A DNA stretch of 64,000 bases from Ustulina deusta (Eukaryota > Ascomycota > Sordariomycetes > Xylariales > Xylariaceae), in the NCBI GenBank assembly GCA_023159155.1, contig JAJNNX010000046.1, positions 310,001 through 374,000 on the forward strand. Direction: 5' to 3'. Numbering within the stretch: the first letter of the stretch is position 1; each line of letters begins with the position of its first letter. Below the pieces are notes generated by a model that saw only the letters and a program-made list of their open reading frames with translations, was not told the DNA's origin and made no database searches. This document shows, piece by piece, positions 42,584 to 51,799 of the stretch. The translations under genes and the position numbers were made by a program.

Positions 42584-43496
42584 CTATAGAGACCTCGCAT
42601 TTCGGAAACGCTTGAACGCAGGTCTCGAGGCGAGCTCGTCTTGGGAAGAACGATCCTCCGCCTGTGTCGCGGCATATAGCTTACGCTTGATCCTTTTCTG
42701 CGAGGAGCATGGGATCTCATCAGGCAATAAAGACGCAATGCTGCTAGCGGGGCTCCCAGCGCGTATGTCGGCAATGCCCTCTCTGATGGTCCGGCCAGGT
42801 GACGAGAAATTAGATTCCGAGTCATGAATAGAAAAGACTTCGTATCTCCCGCCCGCAACCGACTCCTCTTTGAGGTTCCGCTCGGATGATGTGAAATCAG
42901 ACTCCGACCCATGAATGGAAATCACTTCGCAGTTCTGTTTGACGCTATTGTCCGCGCCGCCCAAGTATAATTCTTGCTTGATGGCGAACAGATTTGTTGC
43001 AGCCCACTGACCAGAGATGTCCCCTGAGACACGATTTGTGTGTTGGTCCCTGGCCATCGCTGCAGTATCCCGCCGCCGTTTATACGTCTTAGCAGCGTTT
43101 GAGCCTCTGAGATTTTGTAGCAGAGCTGCGAGGAAACCATCCCCTCTTCTAGCTTCTCTTTGGTCGATTCGCTTCTCGGACGAGAGCGTATACCGCTTGA
43201 ACTCTTCAAACTTCTCCGGCTCCCACACCACGACCGGACGGCCGTGTCGCTTAGCGTCGATGTAGTCGACAATATTCACCAGCTTGCTTTTCAGATTCGC
43301 CACACATCCATCGATCGTATCGAGCGGTTCAAGGCCAACTTACTTCGCGGCACATGTTCTGGTATACATGGAGCTTCCGCTGGAGCTTCACCTTTTTGCT
43401 AGGGCGGGCTGGAGCGCCTCGCTCCTTCTTCACCTCATCGCCATTACTGACTTCATCGTCCTCAGATTTGACTTGTTGGGAATAATGGAATATCAT
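42584..43496 (-). CDS. Hypothetical acidic/basic protein, probably two exons
   Basis: An ORF of 239 codons ends at 42584. A better model starts at 43496 (MIFHYSQQVKSEDDEVSNGD) with exon 1 43496-43344, a 61-nt intron (GTAAGT to GCAAG) and exon 2 43282-42584, giving 283 residues in phase. Exon 1 has a basic run (PSKKVKLQRK). Exon 2 holds IVDYIDAKRHGRPVVVWEPE and an internal two-copy repeat: EVISIHGSESDFTSSERN and EVFSIHDSESNFSSPGRT. The C-terminus has possible nuclear signals (KRIKRKL). No known domain is seen. The acceptor is unremarkable, so the unspliced start at 43303 remains an alternative. Confidence 0.5.
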
Positions 43497-43994
43497 CTCG
43501 TCTGTATAGAACTAGATTTAACGCTTGCTCAATTGTCACAAGATTCTGTAAGCTGTGAAGATTAAGGGGTTAAAAATAATAATAATGATAATAATAATAT
43601 CCATTAAAACGATATGGTGGAATCCAAGTCTTCATCAAAAAATCCGGTGCTCTTCGTCAAGTGGTTCTCCTAGAGGGCAAGCGAACCTTTCAAAAAGTTG
43701 TCGACGGGGAGGCCGTCATCACCGATGAGCTTCTAGGTCAGATAGTCGGGGAAGTGTTGGCATTATCTTTGCAGCCATATCACGAAACAGCAGCAACGGA
43801 AGGTATTTCTTCCGCTGAGTAAGTAGCTAGTCACTTCATGCCCTATAAACGTCGCCAGGTCCGGCTTCATAGCTAACTAATGGGCTTCCATCGCCAGCTT
43901 CGTTACAATTCATACTACAACTCACTACATAAAGTTCTTTCACTTTAACGCCCCCGAAACCTACACAGAGTCTTATAACAATATCTCACACAGT
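43497..43994. other. Intergenic with an unassigned open fragment
   Basis: Bases 43612-43818 (plus) read GGIQVFIKKSGALRQVVLLE and EAVITDELLGQIVGEVLALS, ending in TAA. It looks protein-like but has no start and no family that I recognise; probably a gene relic. An AAT/GAT microsatellite lies at 43576-43600. Confidence 0.35.
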
Positions 43995-44769
43995 GACCCA
44001 CGCGACATAAGGCTACCAACTCCTATATCCTGGGGCGGATCAAAAAGCATAACATCGTCATTACCTCCCTACCACAAGGGAAATATGGCCTCGTCAGTGC
44101 GACCAGCGTCGCTAGAAACATGGCGCACACCTTTACCAACGTGAGAATCGGCTTGATGGTAGGTATTGCCGGAGGCGTACCAAGCAAAAGACATGACATC
44201 CGTCTTGGCGACATTGCAGTCAGTTCCCCCGGCAACGGCGCTGGTGGTGTGCTTCAGTACGACTACGGAAAGACGATTCAGGGGAAGCGATTTGTACGTA
44301 CAGGACATCTGAATAGTCCACCAGACGTCATTCTGGGCGCAGTTAGCGTCCTCAGGGCCCAGTACGAGGAGGACGGAAATGGTATCAGCGAGACTATCGA
44401 GACTACGTTGGCTACTAAGAAGCGACTGCAATCTAAATACGGAAGACCGGACCCGGCCACCGATCGATTATGTCTTGCCACCTACGACCATCGAGGAAGT
44501 ACAGAGGCAACGTGATGGCAGTGTGCGGCAGCAATGAGACTGTACCCCGGCCTCCCCGATCGGAGCATGAAGACGAAACCACTATTCATTATGGTCTGGT
44601 CGCTTCTGCGAACCAGCTGATGAAGGACGCCAACATCCGCGACAAGCTGTCCGAAGAGGAAGACGTCTTGTGTTTCGAGATGGAAGCCGCAGAGCTTACG
44701 GATGGGGGCGGTTTATTGAATTGTGCGCGGTGCATGAAGGTCAAGTACTGCTCGCGCGAATGCCAGTGA
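43995..44769 (+). pseudogene. Chimera: nucleoside-phosphorylase domain joined to a copied MYND tail
   Basis: From about 43995 (after TGA) the frame reads SYILGRIKKHNIVITSLPQG, VARNMAHTFTNVRIGLMVGI and SKRHDIRLGDIAVSSPGNGA, the purine-nucleoside-phosphorylase/uridine-phosphorylase domain found at the N-terminus of many fungal NLR-like proteins. A frameshift near 44470 moves it to the next frame: RPPRSEHEDETTIHYGLVAS, ANQLMKDANIRDKLSEEEDV, CFEMEAAEL. There the domain stops and an in-frame MYND segment (TDGGGLLNCARC, MKVKYCSREC) follows. This MYND segment is a copy of 12224-12330; similarity continues non-coding to about 44890. Compared with the original, CGA is TGA and TGG is TAG, so the finger is cut before its last ligands. 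No start codon or NACHT/NB-ARC region is present. Confidence 0.8.
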
Positions 44770-44899
44770 ACGGACTAGAAAACCCACAGATCCGTATGTA
44801 CATAAATGCCATTCAAGCAGCCTGTTTCGCCTGCAGGATAGAGAACATTATTAATAAGGATATATCATATCGGCCTTATAGGCTTGACTCGTGATATAG

Positions 44900-45411
44900 G
44901 ACAGCATTATGGAGTAGGACAAAGTTATTAATAATATCTCAGATCTTACTTCTCTTCCGCAATTGCAAATAGTTTCCGTTAGAAAATATTAGCTTTTACC
45001 AAAGATAGATTTCTTGTCGGACACCTATAGAGTATGACATGATGAAAGGTTGACCGCGTGGTCTCTCTTGCTTCACAAGTAGAAAATGGAGTTGTAAGCT
45101 AGCCAGTGGCCGACTGCTTAGCGCGAGGACTTGGCGGGGTGGTAGCGGGGTAATCGAAATTGGGGTCGCAGGGGGTTATCCTTTCTTTGATTGATTAATT
45201 GATTGATTGATTGCAGAGTCAGTAGATAGCATCAGGAAAGCGACAATTTTTAAAAGTGCCCAGTATAGCTTGCAGCGAGGTAGGTAGGAAGCCGGTACAC
45301 ACACTCTGCTCCGCTACCGGTGCTATCTTTTTACTGGCAATCAATGTATTTCAGACAGCTTCAGCTCTTTGCTTGGGCAGGCAAATCTAATCCAACAATA
45401 CGATAACCTTA
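44900..45411. other. Intergenic with (GATT)n tract
   Basis: No gene. A ttgattgattaattgattga tract at 45189-45212 resembles the 3' tail of the adjacent LINE and may mark an older insertion. Confidence 0.45.
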
Positions 45412-45426
45412 GGCACGTCGAGGATA
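45412..45426. repeat. Target-site duplication, left copy
   Basis: The 15 bases ggcacgtcgaggata here directly abut the (GATT)n tail of the LINE and occur identically at 51179-51193, at its other end. Confidence 0.85.
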
Positions 45427-48400
45427 TTGATTGATTGATTGATTGATTAATTCCTACTCGGTTTCAGCCGCTCTTTCATCTGCAGCTATGCCCGGCTGGC
45501 AGAGCCAGTCAACCAGCCGACACGGCCCGGACATTGATCCGTGCCGCCCCACTTCGCTATGTTTTGAAAACTCAATCCACAACCAGCTGGCCCCAGCTTC
45601 TACCTTTACATCTTCAACCTCTTCCTGCGTCTGGTGGCCACCATACGTAGACAGCGGTTCTATACTAATGTACATGTGATCTAGATCTAGTCTGTTCTTG
45701 AGGCGTATGCCTCTGGCTTTGCATACTGCTTACCTTCAGTCTCCACCCAGTGCTGAGCTTCGTCTGTTTATCCCTCGATCCTGAATTGCCCTAGGATCTG
45801 CGTCTGTTCTATGAATTTGATGGCCTTGATGGCTGTTTTGCGCTTGTTCAAGACTGCCCGGAGGTTCCCTCGTCCTGGTATATGGCCTAGTTCCTGGTTC
45901 CGGAGGTCCTTGAATCGTCGACACTGGAACAGTATATGGAGTACTGTTTGTCGTTTTTCGCCGCAGCTGCATTTCGGGTCCGTGATGTCCGGGACCTTGC
46001 GTTTGAAGAGGAAATCCCTAAGGCCGATCTTTTCTGTGCGCAGTTGGACCAGGATTGCACTGTGTCGTTTGCTGAGATCTTCATGAAGCTCGAGTACTTT
46101 TCGTGTCGGTTTGGGTGTGTGACGAAATGTGGTTCTGCCTTTGGTTTCGATCCGCCAGCTCACTTCCCAATGTCTCTTGGCCTCTTTATGATTCCATGTT
46201 TTTAGCGTTGCCTTGAGCGAGAATAGCTCTTCCGGTTGTTCTGCTCTCTGGCCTCGGGTGCCATCTTCTCTCCATCCAGTGGCTTCCTTGGCTGCTTTGT
46301 CGGCCTCCTCGTTTCCTGGGATGCCCCTATGGGCCGGGATCCATCGGATTTCCACGGGTAGACCGTCTTCCTGGAGGTCCTGGATCCGTCGCGTGATTTC
46401 CTTTAGGAGGTATGCTCCCGATTTCCCTAGTGGAGTAGCCGACGACCTGATGGCCGCCTGGTTGTCGGTGTATATCATAACCTTGACCCTCCTATGTCCT
46501 TTGTATCGGTCTTCTTGTGCAATTTGTAGCGCCATGTTGATACCTTGGAGTTCCCCTGCGTACACGGTGGAGACAGTGTCTCGGCCCATGTACGCCTTTT
46601 TTGCCTCTCTTATCCTGGGACATACGGCTGCTGCGCCGGTGTGTCCGTCAATGCCGCTTCCATCGGTGTAGATCAGAAGTATGTTTCTCCCGCTCTCATG
46701 TTCTCTTTGGTGATCAGATTCTGCTTGTTTTGCGTCTTCCCTTATGTGTATTGTCGGGCCTTTCCACCAGGGCGGTGTGATATATGGAGGTATTATCTCT
46801 TGTGTTAACCCTGTTGGTTCTCTCCATCTTTCTACTTCTTGGCTAATTCTTTTCAGCGGGCTCGTGTATTTCTGCTTGCGTTGTGTGCTGGGCTTGTTCA
46901 TTTCCAGCTCGGGGATGTCTTGAGTCGAGAGAGCTCTTCCCATTGTCTCTGTGTTGTGTTTCCAGATTTGTCGTTCTACAGGGAGGAGGTAGGTTTCGAT
47001 GTTGAGAGCTGGTCTTGATGTTGCCTTGAAGGCTCCCGTAATTGTTCTAGCCGCTCTTGCTTGGATAGTCTGTAGCATCTCTAGCGTCTTTTTGGTATAG
47101 GCCTTGCCGCGTACGTCTGCGTTGGACCACACTGAGCATGCATACAGCATTTGTGGAACAGCGACTCCGCGGTAGATCTTTCTCATCCCGTCGAGCCCTA
47201 CTCCCCAGGCTGAATTGCCTAGACAACCCATAGCTGTAATCGTCTTCATGAGCTTCTGTCGTATCCCTTCGATATGCGGCTTCCAAGTGAGCTTGGTGTC
47301 CATGGTAACCCCTAAGTATTTGCATGTTGGTTTTGGCGCTATCTCGCCCCATGGAGTCTGGAGCTTCTGTCCTGTGTCGATTCTTTTCCTCGCTCTAGTG
47401 AAGTGCGTAAGTTGGAACTTCTCAGGCGCGAAGACGGACGCGTGCGTCTTTGCCCATTGTTCTGCTGTTTGCAGGGCTCCCCTCAATTTGTTGCAAGTCT
47501 CCTCCGTTGTATTTCCCACTGCTAGAATGGCCGCGTCGTCAATGTATCCTGTGGCGGAGGTGTCTCCCTTGTTGCAGTTATCGATGAGGTCGGCGTTGTA
47601 GAAGAGGTAGAGGATGGGGGAGAGTGGTGAGCCTTGTGGGATCCCTGTAGAGATCTCGTATTGTACAGACTTAAAGCCGTCGATGGCGATGCTCGTCTTT
47701 CTTGCTTTTAAGAAGCTTCCAATCCAGTTGACGATCTTCTCGTCTATTCTCCGCTTTCGTAGGTTGTGTAGTAGTCGTTGGTGTGAGACATTGTCAAAAG
47801 CCCCAGACACGTCTAGTAGGAGAAGGCTCGCTACTTGGCCTTTACCAGTGTTCCAGGCTGAATATATCTTTTCAATGATAATGTGCAAAGCGTGCTCAGT
47901 TGACCTCAGCCTCCTTCCTCCTATGTGTGTATTTGGCAGAAGCTGGTAGACTTCGGCTAGGTAGCTTATCCGCTTTGCAATGATTGCATCCATGATCTTG
48001 CCTATTGTGTTTAGGAGTGCTATAGGGCGGTATGCTTTAGGGATTGTGTAATTGTCTTTTCCTGGTTTGCGTAGTACGACCGTAGTGGATTGCCGGAAGT
48101 GTATTGGGCAGTGTCCCAAGGCGAGACTGTGATTGAAGATCCGCATGAGGTGTATTTTGATCTGTGGGAGCGCTACCTTCAGGATCAAGTTAGGGATCCC
48201 ATCTGGGCCCGGTGCCTTGAGAGCTGGCGTCGCCTGAATTGCGTTTTCTATTTCCTCGGGTGTTATTGCTGGTGTAGGTATTTGGTCTGTGTATGTGGCA
48301 TTCTCGATATCTTCTAGGTTAGCATTTGGAGGGGTTGGAAAGAACGTCTCTTTGAGCAACTGTGCTTTTTCCTCTGGTTTGACCGCTTTGTGTCTGGTAG

Positions 48401-51178
48401 TGGGGTGTCTTAGTTCAGGAGTGACATTTGGTGCTTGGTTTTCTCTGTTTCTTGCCCACTTGGCGACTTTCCAGAGGGAGTCTGGCGACTCTGCTGCCTT
48501 TTCTACCTTTTCCCTATGCGATTGTCGTAGCGCCTTCCTGATTGTTCTTGTTTTAGCGTTTCTTGCTGCTCGGTAGGTTTCCCACGATTCTTCAGTATTG
48601 TCTAGACTATGTAGACGTCGGAGTCTCTTTGCCTCGCTGAGTACTTTCTTGCATTCCTTGCTCCATCCCTCCCTGGACTTGTTGCAAAAGCGTTTCTTGG
48701 GGACTGCCTCATCGGCGGCTTCCCAGATAGCTGTGCTCACGTCGCGTACATATTCTTCAAGGGCTGCTATAGTTCTCAGCCTTCTCAGCTCTGGGAGCTT
48801 CTGCGCTAGGGTTTCTTGGAATTTCTCGCTGTTAAGTTCCCTCCAGTTCCTTGCCGGTTCCTTCCGCAGTTGGGTGGCCCTTAGGTCAAATATAGTAGCG
48901 ATGGGAAGGTGGTCTGAGTCGTGATCCAAGTCTCGATCTACTTCGCTCCGTATTATTCTGTCTGCCAACCCGATTGTAACCAGGCATAGATCGATTGTCG
49001 TGTGCGCTCCCGCCTCCTCGTATGTGACGGTTCCTGGTAAGAGTGTGTTTGTAAGACCATAGTCCTCCATAATTTCGATTAGATCATCTGCTTCTTGATC
49101 TGCTTCTCTGATGTCCGTGCCTCCCCAGAGTTTGTGATGTAGGTTAAAGTCTCCAAGGACGATTTGTTCTTCGTGGCTGTACTCTTCAAGTATCTGACGC
49201 AGTAAGGGAAGGACGCTTTGTCTGTCTGGCGCTGTCTGACCCGGGTTGTATATGTTGTGGATGATAAGTCGTTCTTCGTTTGCTAGTGTAATAATCCACG
49301 TGCAGATGTCTCTTGTGTGTTCTTTGAACTGCCATCTTAGGTGATCGAGTCTTTTATTAATAAAAAAGCATACTCTTGCTGGTCCTTCCCGGTCGTCACC
49401 TGGGTAGCATAGGTGGAACTGGGCTTTGGCCGGGTGGTGTGTGGTTGCTTGGAACGGATTCCTCCATGGTTCTTGGACAGCAAGGATATCAAAGTCTAAT
49501 ACTTTTGGATCTCTCAACATTGTCGCCATTACTGTGTCTCTCGCTTTTCGAACGTTGTACTGTAGTATGCTTAGTGTAGGTTGTCTATTCATTGATCTAT
49601 GTTGGTGGTGAGGTCCATGTGTTGGCTGTTAGGCTGTCTTGTTTGTGAGTTACTGTCGATCTCTCCGAGCGCTCTTCTGGATAGCGTCCTGATTCGGATC
49701 GGCCTCTGGCTGCTGGATCTCGAGCTGGGCTCGTTCTCTTTATCGCCATACATGCGTATGTCTCCGGTGTTGACTCTCTTGTGTCCTCTCCTGACTGGGG
49801 ATTTGCTCCTAGAAGTCCTCGGTTCCTGGGTTCGGCCTGGCTCCCTAGCGGTTGTCCTTAGTTCTCCTGGTGTTGGATCCTGGGGCTCCTTCTCCGTGGT
49901 GGGATGGTAAACCGGGCGCGTGTCGTATGCAGCCCGTATTTTGGCCATTTCGTCTTTCCTTATAGGGCATTGTCCGCTCCATGCGGCGTGTGGTCCCTGG
50001 CAAACCGCACACTTCCTGGGTGCGGTGGTGTCGATCCGGGTAGGGCAGTCTCGTGAGCTATGCTCTTCGGCGCAAATGCCACATGCTTTTGTCGCCCTGC
50101 ACTGGGTTCCTATGTGGCCGTAGTTCTGACACTGGAAGCATTGCTTCAGTCGGCTCCCCTTATTGTACAGTTCGCACTGGAACACTTGCCCTTGCCAGAT
50201 AAGTCCTTCGTCGATGATTTTATTAGCATCTGCTGGGTTTTTGAATTCAATAATGATGGACGATGCGGGTTTTGTAAGAGACTTTCTTGAAAGCCATCCT
50301 ATATATCTAATCTCTGCATTCGGAATAAAGGGTTTGTTGTCTAGTAATATTTCGTTTCGGATGTCTTCAGACTTGTCCATGTCCATTGAGTTTGTGCGGA
50401 TTCCGTGTACAAGCACCCCATATGTTGGGAGCCGCACAGATGCTCCGTTTCCGATCCTATAAGTCCAGTCGTCTGTAAACTGCCTTAGGGTTTCCATCTC
50501 TTTAGTTGTAGCCGTCTTGATACTCAGGTCTCCGCTCTTAAGCTGATTGGAGGATACTATCTTGACGTTCACTATGTGCTCGTTGTTGCTCTGCTCAATA
50601 GCGCGATCGATGTGGGCTTTCAGGCTACGGGGGTTCATGGCTCTGAGGTTTGCGACAGTCAACGGGTCTCTAATGTTTACGATGATCTCCCTCTGAATCT
50701 GCTTGGGAGGCACTTGAAAGTTCTGTGTATTGTGTATACTTGTCGTTAGACCCCTAGCGGCCATCGCAGCATAGGAGGGCATAGCGGCTGTGCGGTTCTG
50801 CATTCCGCTGTTCTTGATTCCTCTCACTATAGCCGTAACCGTCCTGCCTACTTCGGTCGCCTCTCTCGCAGCCTCTTTGGCTTCGTTTCCGTTTTTCACG
50901 CTTTCCTGGAGTTCCTTCTGCAGCTGGGCGTTTGTGTGTTCCATGTCATCTCTCATCTCGTTCAAGGTGAGTGATGTGATGCTTGCGGCTTCTTTGACTT
51001 CGTTTCGCATAATGTTCAGGGTCTCTTGGATGGATCGGACATCGGGCATGCTTTGTATCTTCGCAACTAGGGATAGCATTCCTAGAATCGTCGACTTGAC
51101 TATATTGGCAGGGACAGGTTGATCCTGGGCTTGTTCTACGCAAAGGAGGGCGTCTCGAAGGTACTTGTTGATGTATGT
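45427..51178 (-). mobile_element. Non-LTR retrotransposon (Tad/I-type LINE), nearly complete
   Basis: This 5.75-kb element has ORF1 (zinc-knuckle protein) and ORF2 (APE-type endonuclease, reverse transcriptase, RNase H), a 3' UTR of about 340 bp and a 3' tail of AATC repeats at the left end. It is bounded by identical 15-bp target-site duplications (45412-45426 and 51179-51193). No poly(A) or LTRs are present. Both ORFs are free of stops, so the insertion is young relative to the other repeats here. The 5' end lies inside the open frame of ORF1, without an ATG of its own nearby, which suggests slight 5' truncation. It sits inside an older fragment of a related 3' UTR (51194-51345). Confidence 0.9.
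45768..49592 (-). CDS. LINE ORF2: endonuclease-reverse transcriptase-RNase H polyprotein
   Basis: Intact 1274-residue ORF. Endonuclease (1-240): ILQYNVRKA, VQEPWRNPF, VLGDFNLHHKLWGG, TTIDLCLV and SDHLPIATIF, covering the Asn, Glu, Asp and His of APE-type nucleases that nick target DNA. Reverse transcriptase (about 440-760): LKAPGPDGIPNLILK, LLLDVSGAFDNVSHQRLL, GIPQGSPLSPILYLFYN and the YIDD catalytic box. RNase H (about 960-1095): IYTDGSGIDGHTGAAAV, AGELQGINMAL, YTDNQAAIRSS and HRGIPGNEEADKAAKEA. A Cys/His cluster near the C-terminus (CSCGEKRQTVLHILFQC) is usual in Tad/I-group elements. Its ATG overlaps the ORF1 stop as ATGA. All visible catalytic residues are present, so the enzyme may be active. 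Confidence 0.95.
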   Translation of the reverse strand: MNRQPTLSILQYNVRKARDTVMATMLRDPKVLDFDILAVQEPWRNPFQATTHHPAKAQFHLCYPGDDREGPARVCFFINKRLDHLRWQFKEHTRDICTWIITLANEERLIIHNIYNPGQTAPDRQSVLPLLRQILEEYSHEEQIVLGDFNLHHKLWGGTDIREADQEADDLIEIMEDYGLTNTLLPGTVTYEEAGAHTTIDLCLVTIGLADRIIRSEVDRDLDHDSDHLPIATIFDLRATQLRKEPARNWRELNSEKFQETLAQKLPELRRLRTIAALEEYVRDVSTAIWEAADEAVPKKRFCNKSREGWSKECKKVLSEAKRLRRLHSLDNTEESWETYRAARNAKTRTIRKALRQSHREKVEKAAESPDSLWKVAKWARNRENQAPNVTPELRHPTTRHKAVKPEEKAQLLKETFFPTPPNANLEDIENATYTDQIPTPAITPEEIENAIQATPALKAPGPDGIPNLILKVALPQIKIHLMRIFNHSLALGHCPIHFRQSTTVVLRKPGKDNYTIPKAYRPIALLNTIGKIMDAIIAKRISYLAEVYQLLPNTHIGGRRLRSTEHALHIIIEKIYSAWNTGKGQVASLLLLDVSGAFDNVSHQRLLHNLRKRRIDEKIVNWIGSFLKARKTSIAIDGFKSVQYEISTGIPQGSPLSPILYLFYNADLIDNCNKGDTSATGYIDDAAILAVGNTTEETCNKLRGALQTAEQWAKTHASVFAPEKFQLTHFTRARKRIDTGQKLQTPWGEIAPKPTCKYLGVTMDTKLTWKPHIEGIRQKLMKTITAMGCLGNSAWGVGLDGMRKIYRGVAVPQMLYACSVWSNADVRGKAYTKKTLEMLQTIQARAARTITGAFKATSRPALNIETYLLPVERQIWKHNTETMGRALSTQDIPELEMNKPSTQRKQKYTSPLKRISQEVERWREPTGLTQEIIPPYITPPWWKGPTIHIREDAKQAESDHQREHESGRNILLIYTDGSGIDGHTGAAAVCPRIREAKKAYMGRDTVSTVYAGELQGINMALQIAQEDRYKGHRRVKVMIYTDNQAAIRSSATPLGKSGAYLLKEITRRIQDLQEDGLPVEIRWIPAHRGIPGNEEADKAAKEATGWREDGTRGQRAEQPEELFSLKATLKTWNHKEAKRHWEVSWRIETKGRTTFRHTPKPTRKVLELHEDLSKRHSAILVQLRTEKIGLRDFLFKRKVPDITDPKCSCGEKRQTVLHILFQCRRFKDLRNQELGHIPGRGNLRAVLNKRKTAIKAIKFIEQTQILGQFRIEG

Positions 51179-51220
51179 GGCACGTCGAGGATAGAATGCG
51201 CAGCTATACCCGGTTGGCAT
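49589..51220 (-). CDS. LINE ORF1: zinc-knuckle nucleic-acid-binding protein
   Basis: The open frame covers 543 codons. Residues 60-130 are helical, probably coiled coil. A conserved central region (PSYAAMAARGLTTSIHNTQ, then IVNIRDPLTVANLRAMNPRS) precedes two to three zinc knuckles near 355-410: CFQCQNYGHIGTQC, CGICAEEHSSRDC and CAVCQGPHAAWSGQC. The C-terminus is Arg/Ser/Pro rich. ORF1 proteins coat the element RNA. The first 13 codons or so (51220-51179) lie outside the element, in the flanking target-site duplication and an older repeat. The native start is therefore missing or lost by 5' truncation, and the present ATG is borrowed from the flank. Confidence 0.85.
   Translation of the reverse strand: MPTGYSCAFYPRRATYINKYLRDALLCVEQAQDQPVPANIVKSTILGMLSLVAKIQSMPDVRSIQETLNIMRNEVKEAASITSLTLNEMRDDMEHTNAQLQKELQESVKNGNEAKEAAREATEVGRTVTAIVRGIKNSGMQNRTAAMPSYAAMAARGLTTSIHNTQNFQVPPKQIQREIIVNIRDPLTVANLRAMNPRSLKAHIDRAIEQSNNEHIVNVKIVSSNQLKSGDLSIKTATTKEMETLRQFTDDWTYRIGNGASVRLPTYGVLVHGIRTNSMDMDKSEDIRNEILLDNKPFIPNAEIRYIGWLSRKSLTKPASSIIIEFKNPADANKIIDEGLIWQGQVFQCELYNKGSRLKQCFQCQNYGHIGTQCRATKACGICAEEHSSRDCPTRIDTTAPRKCAVCQGPHAAWSGQCPIRKDEMAKIRAAYDTRPVYHPTTEKEPQDPTPGELRTTAREPGRTQEPRTSRSKSPVRRGHKRVNTGDIRMYGDKENEPSSRSSSQRPIRIRTLSRRALGEIDSNSQTRQPNSQHMDLTTNIDQ
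51179..51193. repeat. Target-site duplication, right copy
   Basis: Identical to 45412-45426. On the coding strand it reads TATCCTCGACGTGCC and is translated as part of the artificial N-terminus of ORF1. Confidence 0.85.
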
Positions 51221-51345
51221 GACTGGTTAACCCGCCAACGCGACTCAAAAATGGATCCGTGCCGCCCCACTTCGCCATGTTTTGTTGTTCAAAAACACAG
51301 TCCGCTTGGTCCCCCAATCTCTCTGCCCTCTCTAATTCCTTAACT
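51194..51345 (-). repeat. Fragment of a related LINE 3' UTR, minus orientation
   Basis: agctatacccggttggcatg, atggatccgtgccgccccac and ttcgccatgttttg match the 3' UTR of the LINE at 45485-45590 with substitutions. The (GATT)n tail is absent. The younger LINE inserted next to or into this fragment. Confidence 0.75.
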
Positions 51346-51619
51346 TCTCACTACGTCTGGCCCCAACCATTTGTATCCAGTAGTCCTTTATTATTAACCT
51401 AAATTGAGATATGTCTTTTAAGGCGAATACCTTTGGCCAATTGTGCTAATATTATAAAACATTTGCGCTCATATTTTGTTTCCTCTTAATGAAGCAGGCG
51501 GTGATGGATTTGGAAGGCGGTGTTTTGTGGAGGTGATGATTAATTAGGTAAGCGGTGTCCGATCCCGAAGCTATTGGACGAATTGAGTAGGCGGTGATAA
51601 CATAGAGTTTTCGGGCAGC

Positions 51620-51748
51620 ACGGGATCCATTTTTCGAGCCGCGTTGGCAGGGGTTACCTAGTCAAGCCAACCGAGCATAGCCACGGATAAAAGTGTGGCT
51701 GAAACCGAGTAGGAATCAATTAACCAATCAATCAATCAATCAATCAAC
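51620..51748 (+). repeat. LINE 3' end in plus orientation
   Basis: ggatccatttttcgagccgc, ccgagcatagccacgg and ggctgaaaccgagtaggaat are followed by a tail of aatc repeats ending near 51747. This is the same 3' UTR in the opposite orientation, so it belongs to a separate, 5'-truncated insertion. It lies about 50 bases from the stop of the truncated RING-like gene. Confidence 0.8.
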
Positions 51749-51799
51749 CTCATCGATCTGGATCGATACCATACCGACATGACTAAATAGCTTGACCTT

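Noticed and set aside
51179..51220. Native N-terminus of LINE ORF1 at 51220
   Set aside because: These codons lie in the target-site duplication and an older repeat, outside the element.
45768..51220. Starship or LTR element
   Set aside because: No tyrosine recombinase, integrase or LTRs; endonuclease, RT and RNase H order with an AATC tail fit a LINE.
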